A stretch of 64,000 nucleotides of DNA from Nitrospiraceae bacterium (GCA_019637075.1 JAHBWI010000003.1:434001-498000), one strand, 5' to 3'. Positions 47,875 through 57,572 are shown, counted from the first letter of the stretch. A program made the numbers and translations. The notes: a model not told the origin generated them from the sequence alone.

Positions 47875-48568
47875 GGTATTGGAACTCGAAGAGCACCGAG
47901 ACCTCTCCTCGCGGGGGAATCGTGACCGTCTTCGATAGCCGGCCCAAGGTCTCGTGCCATACCGTGACCGTCCGCTCACCTGGCGGGAGTCCGGAGATCC
48001 GGAACGTCCCGGCATCATCGGTGACGCTGAAGTAGGAGTGGCCGAATACGAGGATATACCCTTCCATGAACCGGTGGGCGTCACAGCGAACTTGATAAAT
48101 GCCCGGTGCTTTCAGTCGCTTGACGATGGGTTTTGTGCCAGGCATCAGCGCGACGTTCACAAACGTTCGGCTCTCATGCGTGATGTGTGTGTTGTGCATG
48201 ACGCCATCTTCATTCCTGATTTCCAGGGCGTGATTCATGTCCGAGGCTTGAATCCGCGGAGTAAAGGCGCAGGTACGGTTGCTGAGCGCAATCGGAGTCG
48301 GGTCGGGATTCACGACCGGCACACCCGCAATTCCCTCAACCTCGGCTACCGCCCCGCGGATCCCTTTACCTGCTGGATCAACGACCAGCGATTCGATGGG
48401 AACCTGCGACCCGCAGAACTCCGTATCCCTCGAGACGCTCGCCATGGCGGCGGAGGGCGGTACCCCAGTCAGCGTGACCCGTCCGATGAGGTCGGCGCCT
48501 GAGGCGGCCTCGGCAGAGGCTTCAAGATTGAACAATAGGCACAGGATTGCGAATGTAAAATGTTTCAT
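47852..48568 (-). CDS. Exported cupredoxin-like protein with carboxypeptidase-regulatory-type tail
   Basis: The 238-residue protein has a signal peptide and a beta-sandwich middle with a possible blue-copper site: His125 or His128 (VMHNTHITH) and Cys162-x2-His165-x2-Met168 (RCDAHRFM). A Gly/Pro-rich domain follows ([31 protein letters not shown]), typical of carboxypeptidase-regulatory-like folds. Cys52 and Cys100 may form a disulphide. Copper binding is inferred from ligand order only. It could carry electrons or act as a copper or redox signal for the kinase whose gene it overlaps. Confidence 0.75.
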   Translation of the reverse strand: MKHFTFAILCLLFNLEASAEAASGADLIGRVTLTGVPPSAAMASVSRDTEFCGSQVPIESLVVDPAGKGIRGAVAEVEGIAGVPVVNPDPTPIALSNRTCAFTPRIQASDMNHALEIRNEDGVMHNTHITHESRTFVNVALMPGTKPIVKRLKAPGIYQVRCDAHRFMEGYILVFGHSYFSVTDDAGTFRISGLPPGERTVTVWHETLGRLSKTVTIPPRGEVSVLFEFQYHENSPSH

Positions 48569-48756
48569 CGGCAGGCACTCCTCCGGTACCTGTATCGGTT
48601 GAATGAAGGCAGGACTTGATCCTGAGGCGAGGGGGCGGCTGGAAGCGGGGAATACGGGGATAGTGGTCTTGATGGGCTGTATACCTCAAACGGGTGAAGG
48701 CGCGGTTTTGGCTAGGGGTGTCGCGAGCATAGGCGTTTCAACGACCTAAGATTGGA

Positions 48757-51700
48757 TTAGGCCGCTTTGTCGGTGCCTGGTTGCCTTCTGGACTGTGCTG
48801 CATGCGGACTTCCCGGAAGGTGCTTTTCAACGATCGTCGCCAGTTGTTCGAGGGAAAATGGCTTGGAGAGGTAATCGTCCATTCCCGCCGCCAGGCACCG
48901 TTGGCGGTCGCCGTCCATGGCATTGGCCGTCAGTGCAATGATGGGAACCGATACGGACCGATGAGGGCCCTGTTCCTGCAGACGGATGGCTTCTGTAGCC
49001 GCAAAGCCATCCATCTTCGGCATCTGGCAATCCATGAGAATGAGATCGACCGGGGCGTGAAGGGCTATAGCTACGGCGTCATGGCCGTTCTCGACTAGTG
49101 AAACGCGGTAGCCCAGTAGTTCAAGCATGCTTTGGGACACTTCCCGATTGACGGGATTGTCCTCTGCCACGAGGATGTGGCCCCGGGGCGTGGTCCGCGC
49201 TGTTGGTGTGGCCGCCTGAGTCACTGCGACCTTTCCTGCTCGGCGCCAGACGCGTCGAAGGCAGTCGCGCAATTGAGATTGCCGCGCCGGCTTCCTAAGC
49301 CACGCGGCAAAATCCGAATCCGCGGTCGATCGTTCTTCACTCGGAAGATCGATGGAACTCAAAGCTACCAGCTGTACCTGTTGCAGACTGGGGTCCGCTT
49401 TGATAGCAGTGGCCAAGGTCAATCCATCTGTGTCGGGCATTTGGATGTCCACCACGGCCAATTCGATCGGTTCATGCCGGTCGGCGGCTTCCTGTAGGAG
49501 GCTGAGCGCTTGGGCGGCGGAATCGGCCGTCCAGACCTGTGCTCCCCACGCCGTGAGGTGCGAGTCCAAAATATCGCGGTTGGTATGGTTGTCATCGACG
49601 ACCAATACCCGGCAGCCGTAAAGGTCAGTGGTGCATGCCGGCTCCCGCTGCTGGGCTGCCAGATCCAGTCGAATCGTAAACCAGAACGCCGCCCCTTGGC
49701 CGGGGCTACTCTCGACGCCGACGTCTCCGCCCATCAACTGTGCCAATTGCTTGACGATCGCCAGCCCAAGGCCCGTGCCGCCAAAGCGCCGCGTCGTACT
49801 CCCATCCGCCTGAGAGAAGGCCTGGAATAGCCGGTCTCTTGCCTCGACTGTCATCCCGATTCCCGTGTCCCTCACCTCGAATCGTAGGTCCATGGCATGG
49901 GGGGCTTGATTGATGGGTAGGACCCGCACTGCGACCTCACCCTGTTCGGTGAACTTGACGGCATTGCCGATGAGATTCAGCAGGATTTGCCGGAGGCGCA
50001 CCGGATCACCCATGACCGAGTCCGGCAGCTCCGGCGGGATGTCGCATGAAAGCTCCAGCTGCTTGCGGTTGGCTGGTTCTACGAAGAGTTCCACCGCTTC
50101 CTCGATTGTTTGCCTGAGGCCGAATTCAATGCGCTCCAGTTGGAGTTTGCCGGCTTCGATTTTCGAGAAATCAAGGATATCGTTGATAATCTGGAGCAGC
50201 GCCGTTCCCGAGCGGTGGACGCTTTCGGCCAGGTGCCGCTGGCGATCATTCAGTGGAGTGGTCAGGAGCAGTTCGGTAAGCCCGAGCACGCCATTCATCG
50301 GAGTGCGAATTTCATGGCTCATATTGGCAAGGAATTGGCTTTTTGCCGCCGTGGCTGCCTCTGCCGTTTCCTTGGCGTGGCGGAGTTCGATCTCCGCATC
50401 TTTTCGTTGCGTGATGTCCATGATCGCGGCGACGATGACCGCGCCCTGCCCAGTCGTGACTGAGCGGAGCCCGATTTCGGCGGGAAATTCAGTCCCGTCC
50501 TTGCGTCGCCCGCGGAGATCCCGGCCGGTGCCCATCGTTCGGGAGCGGGGTTGGGCCATAAAGGCATTACGGTCCTGTGCATGCTGGGTGCGCGCGGTTT
50601 CTGGAATCAACATTTCGACGGAGCGTCCGAGCAACTCCTCCCGGGGATAGCCGAAGATTTTTTCCGTTTCCGCGTTGACCATGCGCATGAGACCTGACTG
50701 ATCAACGAGGATCATCCCACTGGGGGCCGACTCGACCACGATGCGGAGGGTTTCCTCGCTGAGTTTGCGTTCCGAAAGGTCTCGAATGAACCCGCTGAAA
50801 GTGGCGCCCAGCGGCGATATGAGCGGAACAATCGTCAATTCGACCGGAAATTTCGTGCCGTCTGATCGGATGGCCGAGATTTCGATGCGCTTGCCCAACG
50901 TGGGGCCCTCGCCGGTGGCAAGATAACGCGCAAGACCTTGGTTATGGGCATCCCGATATTCAGGTGGAATAATAGTTTCGGAGAGCGGTTGTCCAAGCAC
51001 GGAGTCTTTGGGCCGACCGAAGATGTGTTCGGCTTGGGGATTCCAGTCGACGATGCGACCCGCCTCGTCCATGACCACCACGGCGTCCAGTGCGCTGTCG
51101 AGGATGGAACGAGTTTGTGCCTCGCTTGTTCTCAGACGGCGAATGAGCGGGTCGCTCACGGTTCGGCTGATCAACCAACCGACGAGGATCAGGATCGCCA
51201 AGTGGCTGATCCCCAGGACGCTGAGGAGATACAGTCTGCGGGTGAGTGCCTCGCTGGCCTCATTTTCGATTTGGGCCCGGTGGTCATCGGCAAGCCGGAC
51301 CAAAGAGAGTACTTCCCGCCGATGGAGTTGGAACTGCTGCATCAAAGGGCCATAGGCGAGGTCTGTCATGGTCCGGACATCTCCGCGCATCGTCGCGGGC
51401 AGAAAGGCCTGTTCCCACCGACGGTAAAATTCGGTCGCGGATCGTTGCGAAGTGAGGAACTGGGTCTGCAAGGGACCCGGCGGGAGGCGGCGTTGCCAGG
51501 ACTCTGATTTTGCTTCGAACTCGTTCTTCAGCGATTGAAATCGATCGATGAGCGTCTGTCGTTGGGAGGGCTCGACGCTTAAGAGCTCAAGCGTCACCAG
51601 GTAAGAGTCGACGATGTAAAGCGGGGGCGGCAAGGCGTCGACGACGAGATCCTTGCTTTGAACGATCTCTGCATACAGTGGCCCGTGAACTTGCACCGTC

Positions 51701-51837
51701 GAAATTGTGTCGTAAACGGCAAAGGCGAATAGGCCGGTCGCCAGAGTGGCCCCACCAATGAGCATCGCAAGCCGTTGCTCAAGGCCGGTTGGTTGAGATC
51801 TGTTTCGGGAGGCGGGGGCCATACCCCTCATTTCCAT
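48757..51837 (-). CDS. Membrane hybrid histidine kinase with two PAS domains and two receivers, no Hpt
   Basis: The 1026-residue protein has a span at about 22-45, a helical periplasmic sensor to about 205, and a second span ([19 protein letters not shown]). Two PAS domains follow ([47 protein letters not shown]), then HisKA ([13 protein letters not shown]), HATPase ([13 protein letters not shown]), receiver 1 ([10 protein letters not shown]) and receiver 2 ([10 protein letters not shown]). Unlike its two neighbours it ends after the second receiver, so its phosphate must move to a separate Hpt protein. Start codons at 51831 and 51822 are also possible. Confidence 0.92.
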   Translation of the reverse strand: MEMRGMAPASRNRSQPTGLEQRLAMLIGGATLATGLFAFAVYDTISTVQVHGPLYAEIVQSKDLVVDALPPPLYIVDSYLVTLELLSVEPSQRQTLIDRFQSLKNEFEAKSESWQRRLPPGPLQTQFLTSQRSATEFYRRWEQAFLPATMRGDVRTMTDLAYGPLMQQFQLHRREVLSLVRLADDHRAQIENEASEALTRRLYLLSVLGISHLAILILVGWLISRTVSDPLIRRLRTSEAQTRSILDSALDAVVVMDEAGRIVDWNPQAEHIFGRPKDSVLGQPLSETIIPPEYRDAHNQGLARYLATGEGPTLGKRIEISAIRSDGTKFPVELTIVPLISPLGATFSGFIRDLSERKLSEETLRIVVESAPSGMILVDQSGLMRMVNAETEKIFGYPREELLGRSVEMLIPETARTQHAQDRNAFMAQPRSRTMGTGRDLRGRRKDGTEFPAEIGLRSVTTGQGAVIVAAIMDITQRKDAEIELRHAKETAEAATAAKSQFLANMSHEIRTPMNGVLGLTELLLTTPLNDRQRHLAESVHRSGTALLQIINDILDFSKIEAGKLQLERIEFGLRQTIEEAVELFVEPANRKQLELSCDIPPELPDSVMGDPVRLRQILLNLIGNAVKFTEQGEVAVRVLPINQAPHAMDLRFEVRDTGIGMTVEARDRLFQAFSQADGSTTRRFGGTGLGLAIVKQLAQLMGGDVGVESSPGQGAAFWFTIRLDLAAQQREPACTTDLYGCRVLVVDDNHTNRDILDSHLTAWGAQVWTADSAAQALSLLQEAADRHEPIELAVVDIQMPDTDGLTLATAIKADPSLQQVQLVALSSIDLPSEERSTADSDFAAWLRKPARQSQLRDCLRRVWRRAGKVAVTQAATPTARTTPRGHILVAEDNPVNREVSQSMLELLGYRVSLVENGHDAVAIALHAPVDLILMDCQMPKMDGFAATEAIRLQEQGPHRSVSVPIIALTANAMDGDRQRCLAAGMDDYLSKPFSLEQLATIVEKHLPGSPHAAQSRRQPGTDKAA

Positions 51838-51890
51838 TCCAATGTTCGACCTAGTGCGAACGCTCTGGCCTTATCGGCTTGGAGACGGCA

Positions 51891-51909
51891 GGCCTTAACT
51901 GGTAAGGCC
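51891..51909 (-). other. Hairpin in the leader of the kinase gene
   Basis: GGCCTTA (51891-51897) and TAAGGCC (51903-51909) form a seven-pair stem around ACTGG, 54 bases upstream of the kinase start. No T-tract follows, and it does not match a riboswitch I know. Confidence 0.35.
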
Positions 51910-52065
51910 ATGAAAACCTAAGATAATCGAATGGTTTGCTTGAGGCGCCTGGTGTGGCCTGCGCCTATCTCATTAGGTGATCTGAGACCAGACGGCGAGC
52001 AATGTACCGATTGGACTACGAAAAGTAGGCGCGGGGTGGGGGAATACCCCTTGGTGCGAGGGAGG

Positions 52066-52476
52066 TTATGGGTATGTCGCGTCGATAATACTCGAAAGCC
52101 CTCCACGGGCGGTGAATTCGCCGGTGACGCGGGCTTTGATTGGGCGGGCTGCGGCTACGACGTCCCGTAGGATCCGGTTGACGGCATTTTCATAGAAAAT
52201 GCCAAGATTGCGATAGGCGTGGATATACATCTTGAGGGCCTTGAGTTCGAGACAGTGTTCATTCGGGGTGTACCGAAGGGTGATCGTCCCGAAATCAGGC
52301 AGGTTGGTCTTAGGGCAGATCGCCGTATACTCGGGAATCACGATCGTGATCTCGTATCCTTTAAATTGATTGGGAAACGTCTCGATCTCGGGAAGCGGCG
52401 TGGTGAGGCCGCTTTTCGCATGGCGTTCATCGTACCCGAGCTTCGTTGATTTCCTTTTTCTTGTCTTGTTTTGCAC
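52066..52476 (-). CDS. queF: NADPH-dependent preQ0 reductase (YkvM type)
   Basis: The 136-residue protein is the short, unimodular QueF. It shows the catalytic Cys54 and Asp61 in YTAICPKTNLPDFGTITLRY and the family signature CLELKALKMYIHAYRNLGIFYENAVNRI. It reduces preQ0 to preQ1 in queuosine synthesis for tRNA. The start is a GTG with AGAGAGG upstream. The N-terminus has a short Lys/Arg-rich extension. No other que gene is in the window. Confidence 0.95.
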   Translation of the reverse strand: MQNKTRKRKSTKLGYDERHAKSGLTTPLPEIETFPNQFKGYEITIVIPEYTAICPKTNLPDFGTITLRYTPNEHCLELKALKMYIHAYRNLGIFYENAVNRILRDVVAAARPIKARVTGEFTARGGLSSIIDATYP

Positions 52477-52568
52477 ACGTGCCTCTCTGCGGCGAGACTC
52501 TAGTCCTAAGGGGCCTGCGTCTAGTTTTGATGCGGCTACAATTCCAATTCAGGCGACGCTCGGCCAGA

Positions 52569-52817
52569 TCAGACCTGTTTCATCCATTCCAACTGTCCCA
52601 ACTCTTCCAGTTTGCGGTACAGCGTGACCCAGGGGCAGGTCATATCCGGGTACACTTCGCAAAACCCGCCCTTTCGCACGCCGCCACAGGGACCATGGCT
52701 CATGAACTTGGGGCATTCGGCTTTGAGCGAGCCGTCGGGAATCGGAGGTCGTTTATGGACTCCACCGACATGGGCGTCGCCCTGTTCTTCTCCGGGTATT
52801 AGAACTCGTAGTGGCAT
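52569..52817 (-). CDS. Small stand-alone MTHFR C-terminal-domain (MetV-like) protein
   Basis: The 82-residue product carries CPKFMSHGPCGGVRKGGFC and then EVYPDMTCPWVTLYRKL. The four Cys (35, 44, 53, 61) and GPCGG phrase match the MTHFR C-terminal domain found in MetV-type subunits, which partner MetF and bind a metal or Fe-S centre. The start is uncertain: ATG 52817 is used, but TTG codons up to 52853 are in frame and neither has a ribosome site. The MetF of this window is 16 kb away. Confidence 0.6.
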   Translation of the reverse strand: MPLRVLIPGEEQGDAHVGGVHKRPPIPDGSLKAECPKFMSHGPCGGVRKGGFCEVYPDMTCPWVTLYRKLEELGQLEWMKQV

Positions 52818-53277
52818 GCGTCGTACTGTAAACCGAAATCGAGGAACCAACAACCTTTACCTGCTTCCTACGCGAAGTGCAACCGAGCAGAGGTTCTAGC
52901 CGGTGTTTTCTCATTGCGAACTCCAGTCTGCTTCGACTTGGAATTTAGGGCCAAGGGCCTAGCGGGCCAGGAGCCGCTAGGCCTTCTTTCGTGAGGGGTG
53001 GGCCTTCTGTAAAGTTGCAATGCTCTTATGGACTCTATAGACTTGAGATTGTCCTGAAATGACAGTGACTTCTGCTGCTGCTTGTGATTGACAGAAATTT
53101 TGGGGCTTTGTTACACTCGCCGGCGCTAAGCAGAATCAGTTTTGGCGGTTCTTGTCTGCGTCGGCTTTTGCCAGCACTCAAGTCGGTCCACGTCGACATC
53201 ATCTCGAATTGGTGCTCGCTCCATTCCCTGGTGGGAATGGCGGCAGCTTCCATAGAGACATAAGGGAGGGAATCCAC
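52818..53277 (+). other. 460-base gene-free stretch holding the oxidoreductase operon leader
   Basis: The first half contains no supported gene. The second half carries a strong promoter (53088-53117) and a leader of about 150 bases. Within the leader, CCATTCCC-TGGT-GGGAATGG (53221-53240) is a perfect eight-pair hairpin 38 bases before the start codon, likely to stabilise or regulate the mRNA. Confidence 0.6.
53088..53117 (+). promoter_or_regulatory. Strong promoter of the 2-oxoacid:ferredoxin oxidoreductase operon
   Basis: TTGACA (53088-53093), an 18-base spacer ending TGt, and TACACT (53112-53117) make a near-consensus -35 with extended -10. Transcription would start near 53124. Confidence 0.65.
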
Positions 53278-54180
53278 ATGAGCTTAGATTATGTGAAGTT
53301 TTCGAGCGGCTTCGAAAAGTTCATGCCGAAGGAATATCGGGACATGGTTGAGCATGGCCCGTTTGGTAAGAAGGTTTCCGTCTCTCAGATGGGATCCTTC
53401 AAGGAAGTCCTCGAAGAACATCCCATGTGCGCCGGATGCGCGATGACCCTCTTCATCCGGCTGGCCATGATTTCCTTCCCAAATCCGGAAGATACGATCA
53501 CCGTCGGTACCGCCGGCTGCGGGCGTCTGGCGATTTCCCAGGCTGCCATCCCCTTCGTCTACGGCAACTATGGTGACCAGAACGGCGTGGCCAGCGGGCT
53601 CTCCCGCGGTCTGCGGCTCCGTTTTGGTGACAAACCGAAAGACGTGGTCGTGATGGCGGGCGACGGCGGCACGGCTGATATCGGCTTCCAGCAGGTGCTC
53701 CACTCCTGGTTCCGCAAGGAACGTTTCACCACCATCATGTTGGACAATGAAGTGTACGGCAACACCGGTGGTCAGGAGAGCGGCATGACAAACCGTGGCG
53801 CAGTTTTGAAGATGGCGCCGCTCGGTAAGAAATTCGAAAAGATGGATATGGTGCAGATGGCCAAGGTGGCCGGTTGCGCCTACGTGGCGACGGTGGTGCC
53901 CAACAATCCGCGCCGCGTGGAAAGCGTGATCAAGAAGGCTGTGCTCATCGCGCGTGAAGTCGGTTCTACCTACATTCAGGCCTACACCTCCTGCAACATC
54001 GAATACGCGATCCCGACCGACAAGGTCATGGAAGATGCCAAGTCGGTGGAAAACGATCGCTACCAGTTCACCGAATTCATCAGTGACGAGGCCAAGCAGT
54101 ACCTGACCGATCGGTACGGATATAAGGAATTCCAGCAGAAGGCTGCTGCTCCTGCCGGCTCGATTCCTGGTAAGGCCTAA
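53278..54180 (+). CDS. 2-oxoacid:ferredoxin oxidoreductase, beta (TPP-binding) subunit
   Basis: The 300-residue protein starts at ATG 53278 with AGGGAGGG upstream. The thiamine diphosphate motif spans GDGGTADIGFQ (Gly128-Asp129-Gly130) to LDNEVYGNTGGQ. Cys51, Cys54, Cys81 and Cys239 (MCAGCAM, TAGCGR, TSCNIE) are placed like the [4Fe-4S] ligands of this subunit. It catalyses CO2 fixation onto acetyl-CoA or succinyl-CoA when run reductively. Whether the substrate is pyruvate or 2-oxoglutarate cannot be decided from sequence alone. It is the first of five genes. Confidence 0.93.
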   Translation: MSLDYVKFSSGFEKFMPKEYRDMVEHGPFGKKVSVSQMGSFKEVLEEHPMCAGCAMTLFIRLAMISFPNPEDTITVGTAGCGRLAISQAAIPFVYGNYGDQNGVASGLSRGLRLRFGDKPKDVVVMAGDGGTADIGFQQVLHSWFRKERFTTIMLDNEVYGNTGGQESGMTNRGAVLKMAPLGKKFEKMDMVQMAKVAGCAYVATVVPNNPRRVESVIKKAVLIAREVGSTYIQAYTSCNIEYAIPTDKVMEDAKSVENDRYQFTEFISDEAKQYLTDRYGYKEFQQKAAAPAGSIPGKA

Positions 54181-54203
54181 GCCGACAAAAGGGAGGCGAC
54201 GAT

Positions 54204-54920
54204 ATGGCGAAGCGTTTCAACATCCGAATGGCAGGGGTCGGTGGACAGGGCGTCGTGACCGGCTCGCACATTCTCAGCACGGCGGTCATCAATGCCGGCG
54301 GAGAAAGCACGATCGTTCCGTTCTATGGTTCGGAAAAGCGCATGGCTCCGGTGGAGAGCTATGTGCGTGTTTCCGACGAGCCGATCTATGAAATCGGCGA
54401 GATTACGTTTCCGCACATCATCATCATCTTCCATCCGCAGGTCATCACGCACGGCAAGTCTTACACGATGCCCTTCTACTTCGGATTGAAGGAAGATGGT
54501 ATCGCGTTGATCAACAACGATGGGCCGATGAAGCTCCACAAGGACCAAGCTCGCGAGTTGGAAGAGCGTCGTGCCAAGTTGTACTACATTCCGGCCACCA
54601 AGATTTCCTTGGAAGTGTCGGGGATGGACTTAGCCACCAATATGGCCTTGATGGGCGCGATCGGGGCGATCACCGGTTTGACCAACATGATCGCGCTCGA
54701 ACAGGCCGTAAAAGACCGCTTCCTCGGTAAAGGATTCGTGGTGTCCGGTGGTACGGCCGCTTTGGACAGTGTCGTCGAGCGTAAGTTCAAAAAGAAACAA
54801 GAGCTGATTGAAAAGAACGTAGCGGTCATGCGGGCGGCGTGGAACTACGCGGTTGATAACGGTTGGGCGGCCAAGGACATCAAGCGGGTCGATGAGGCTG
54901 TGACCGCGGCAACCGCCTGA
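54204..54920 (+). CDS. 2-oxoacid:ferredoxin oxidoreductase, gamma subunit
   Basis: The 238-residue protein opens with FNIRMAGVGGQGVVTGSHILSTAVINAGG, the glycine-rich signature of gamma subunits, and has VPFYGSEKRMAPVESYVRVSD. Gamma subunits help bind CoA in the complex. It lies 23 bases after the beta gene with GGGAGG upstream. The C-terminus (ERKFKKKQELIEKN) is helical and longer than in compact four-subunit enzymes. Confidence 0.93.
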   Translation: MAKRFNIRMAGVGGQGVVTGSHILSTAVINAGGESTIVPFYGSEKRMAPVESYVRVSDEPIYEIGEITFPHIIIIFHPQVITHGKSYTMPFYFGLKEDGIALINNDGPMKLHKDQARELEERRAKLYYIPATKISLEVSGMDLATNMALMGAIGAITGLTNMIALEQAVKDRFLGKGFVVSGGTAALDSVVERKFKKKQELIEKNVAVMRAAWNYAVDNGWAAKDIKRVDEAVTAATA

Positions 54921-54942
54921 GCATCGCACGGAAGGAGTTCGC

Positions 54943-55266
54943 ATGTATCTCGTAGCTGATATCAATATTGAAATCTGTGCCGCAAAGAGCTGCAAGCTCT
55001 GCACGCAATATTGCCCGGAAGCCAACACCATTTTGTATAGTGATGAGCTGGGCAAGGACCGAGGATTCAAATATGGATCCGCGTACGTGGCGGTGGATCG
55101 CTGCAAAGGTTGCGCGCAATGTGTGTGGGTCTGTGACAACATGGCAAAGAACAACGCCATCAAGATGATCATGATCGATCAGTTGCCGAAGGCGGCCTTG
55201 ACGGAGAACATCACTTACGTGGAAAAGAGCACGACGGCCGTACTCGCGAGCCCGATGGTCGGTTAA
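54943..55266 (+). CDS. 2-oxoacid:ferredoxin oxidoreductase, delta (ferredoxin-like) subunit
   Basis: The 107-residue protein has two [4Fe-4S] sets: Cys12, 17, 20, 24 (CAAKSCKLCTQYCPE) and Cys54, 57, 60, 64 (CKGCAQCVWVC). The first set has four residues between its first two Cys instead of the usual two, and the second lacks the trailing Pro. It would pass electrons between external ferredoxin and the catalytic subunits. It follows the gamma gene by 22 bases with AAGGAG. Confidence 0.93.
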   Translation: MYLVADINIEICAAKSCKLCTQYCPEANTILYSDELGKDRGFKYGSAYVAVDRCKGCAQCVWVCDNMAKNNAIKMIMIDQLPKAALTENITYVEKSTTAVLASPMVG

Positions 55267-55287
55267 GCGGACGAAAGGGGAAACGGG

Positions 55288-56052
55288 GTGGGAACTACGC
55301 AAGACACAAGAGAACGCATCATCGTACCGGGACCGGCGGGATTCCATCCGCCGTCAGCTGCGCAGTTGGGTGTCGCCTTACCCGATCCTGGGCAAGGCCT
55401 CTTCTATGGTCTGCTTGAACCGCAAGAGGACAAGGTCATCGAAGAGATGGCTCGTAAGATGTTGACGAGCCCCAACGCGACAATTTTCCCGGGACCGCTG
55501 GTCCTTTGGGCATGGAACGAGCACGCCGTCGAAAAAGCGAAGGCCGTACTCGAAATTGCGGCGCAGATTCCCGATGTGATGATCATTCCGATGCCGGACT
55601 ATCGGCCGAAGTATCCGAAAATCGATCCGGAAGAAGTGATCAATCCCAACCACCCCAACCTGACCATCTGGGGCAACAAAATCGAAGCCTGCATATTCAT
55701 CGGGGTTCATTGTCACTATGCGAACCTCACACTGAAGATGATCCGTGCGGGAACGAACTGCTGTACGATGGCCATTTGCGCGGAGCAGGGACACGAAGAT
55801 GCGATGCTGACGATCCGCGATTCGGACACGTTGAAGCTTAAGAAAGTTGCACAGGTGTTCAAGCGGGTTCGTGAAGAAATGGGCATCAAGTTGCCGGAAG
55901 GCGGCGAGAACGTCCGATTCACGGGTACGCAGTCAAAAGTCCATGGCGGCAAGACTCACACCAATCCCCTCACCTTCATGCCTTCCGCGGCCGGTGTCGG
56001 CAGCGCGAGCTCGTTCGGCCACACAGCTGAGCAAATGAAGCGGGAAGGATAG
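55288..56052 (+). CDS. Fifth (epsilon-like) subunit of the oxidoreductase operon
   Basis: The 254-residue protein (GTG start, AAAGGGG upstream) has no standard cofactor motif. It contains NEHAVEKAKAVLEIAAQIPDVMIIPMPDYRPKYPKIDPEE and Cys residues in ACIFIGVHCHYANL, NCCTMAICAEQGH. Its position between delta and alpha genes matches the extra subunit of five-subunit enzymes known from Aquificales and Nitrospira-type bacteria. The Cys/His-rich centre could bind a metal; its role is unproven. Confidence 0.85.
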   Translation: MGTTQDTRERIIVPGPAGFHPPSAAQLGVALPDPGQGLFYGLLEPQEDKVIEEMARKMLTSPNATIFPGPLVLWAWNEHAVEKAKAVLEIAAQIPDVMIIPMPDYRPKYPKIDPEEVINPNHPNLTIWGNKIEACIFIGVHCHYANLTLKMIRAGTNCCTMAICAEQGHEDAMLTIRDSDTLKLKKVAQVFKRVREEMGIKLPEGGENVRFTGTQSKVHGGKTHTNPLTFMPSAAGVGSASSFGHTAEQMKREG

Positions 56053-56091
56053 GACGAGAGGAACGGGGCGATATAGCCAAGAGGTGTAACC

Positions 56092-57423
56092 ATGAGTGAA
56101 GCGCAAAAGACGAATCCGCAGGGTGATCCGACCACGAGTGTGGCTCCTAAGGCCGAGCTCAAGAAGGACCCGCATGCGGAAGCCAAGAAGCAAAGGGTCG
56201 TGACGCCGGAATACATGTTTTTGGAGGCTCCGCGTACGAAGGAGTTCATCACGGGCAGTGAGGCCGCCAAGGAGGCGATTCGGCGGTCCAACGTCGACCT
56301 CGCCATCGCGTATCCGATCACCCCGCAGAGCGAGACCATGCAGCTGGTGGGTGTGCTGTACGGTGAAGGCTATGTGAAGGAATACTACCGCGGTGAGGAA
56401 GAGGTTGGTGTGATGGCGGCGATCGCGGGCGGCTCCAGATCGGGCGTCCGATGCTATACGGCGACCGCAGGTCCCGGCACCCTCCGTGGGTTAGAAGGTA
56501 TTGCATCCTGGCCTGGTCACCGGCTGCCGGTCGTGGCGATGTTCACCTGCCGCGTGGTCAATGCCCCGCTGGCCATTCAGCCGGACAATATCGAAGTTTC
56601 TTACTTGCTGAATTGCGGCATGATCGTGTTCCACGCCGAAAATCAGCAGGATATGTTTGACTTCACCTTGGCAGGTTTTACGATCAGCGAAAAGAATGAT
56701 GTGACCCTGCCGGTCGGTGTCTGCTGCGACGGGTTCTTCGTGACCCACGCCCGTGGGTACGTGAGAATGCAGGAACGGGGCATCAAGTTGCCGCCTCGTG
56801 AGCCCTGGCGTGGCGCGGTTCCCGTGCTCGACGCGGAGAATCCACCGGCCCGTTTGTCACGGGACGCCCCGGTTCAGAAGTCCAACTTCATGGCCTACAA
56901 CATCCACGCGGTGTGGCAACAGGAAGTATGGGCGGCGGTCGAGCGGTCCCGGAAATACATCAATAAGTATATGGGCGGTTTGCTGTCGGCTGAAAATGTG
57001 GACGGTGCCGAGGCCATCATTGTCGCCTCCGGCAGTGCGGCAGCCCAGTCCCGCGAGGCAGTTCGGCTGTGCTCGGAAAAAGGGATCAAGGTCGGGCTGA
57101 TCAAGATCCGCTCGTTGCGCCCATTCCCGACACAAGAGTTGCGTCAGCTCTGCGGTAAGGCCAAGCTCATCGTCGTTCCGGAATTTAATTACGTCGGTTG
57201 GTTGGCCAAAGAAGTGGCGACCGCCATCTATGGCTTCTCCAATGCGAAGATCATCGGGGGGCCGCGCGTGTACGGCGGTCAGTCAATGCCGGTGGAATTG
57301 ATTGTGGACGAAGTCGAGTCCGGTTTGACCGGGAAGAAATCCACGAACGTCGCGATCTCTCAGGTCATGGGTGCTTCTACGGCCGATCATGAGGCCATGG
57401 GGCATTTCATGCGGAGCATCTAA
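56092..57423 (+). CDS. 2-oxoacid:ferredoxin oxidoreductase, alpha subunit
   Basis: The 443-residue protein has an N-terminal extension of about 45 residues, then the alpha signature TGSEAAKEAIRRSNVDLAIAYPITPQSETM and the pyrimidine-binding core (YRGEEEVGVMAAIAGGSRSGVRCYTATAGPG). Domain II follows (VIVASGSAAAQSREA-like, GLIKIRSLRPFPTQELRQL). It closes the operon; the gene order beta-gamma-delta-epsilon-alpha differs from the Hydrogenobacter order. A strong terminator follows 22 bases after the stop. Confidence 0.94.
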   Translation: MSEAQKTNPQGDPTTSVAPKAELKKDPHAEAKKQRVVTPEYMFLEAPRTKEFITGSEAAKEAIRRSNVDLAIAYPITPQSETMQLVGVLYGEGYVKEYYRGEEEVGVMAAIAGGSRSGVRCYTATAGPGTLRGLEGIASWPGHRLPVVAMFTCRVVNAPLAIQPDNIEVSYLLNCGMIVFHAENQQDMFDFTLAGFTISEKNDVTLPVGVCCDGFFVTHARGYVRMQERGIKLPPREPWRGAVPVLDAENPPARLSRDAPVQKSNFMAYNIHAVWQQEVWAAVERSRKYINKYMGGLLSAENVDGAEAIIVASGSAAAQSREAVRLCSEKGIKVGLIKIRSLRPFPTQELRQLCGKAKLIVVPEFNYVGWLAKEVATAIYGFSNAKIIGGPRVYGGQSMPVELIVDEVESGLTGKKSTNVAISQVMGASTADHEAMGHFMRSI

Positions 57424-57444
57424 GCGGGCTAGTGGGTCAAAAAG

Positions 57445-57479
57445 AAGAGCCCGATCCTGAATAGGATCGGGCTCTTTTT
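57445..57479 (+). terminator. Rho-independent terminator of the oxidoreductase operon
   Basis: AAGAGCCCGATCCT (57445-57458) pairs perfectly with AGGATCGGGCTCTT (57463-57476) over 14 bases around GAAT, followed by TTT. The A-run upstream extends the pairing, so it could also act on minus-strand transcripts. Confidence 0.95.
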
Positions 57480-57572
57480 ATTTATGCTGCGCTTGTGACT
57501 GCGATGTTCGTAAGTCGTGTCCCTGCTCGCAGAAGGCTCACCGAACGGCCTTCACGAAATACAATCGCCTTC

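Noticed and set aside
24816-51837. Repeated DNA phrases around the HisKA and HATPase segments of the six kinase genes, first suspected as recombination repeats
   Set aside because: They coincide with the conserved [18 protein letters not shown] and GGTGLGL codons and are explained by protein conservation.
51838-52065. Possible riboswitch in the leader of the kinase gene
   Set aside because: There is a hairpin but no match to c-di-GMP, cobalamin, SAM or TPP consensus elements that I know.
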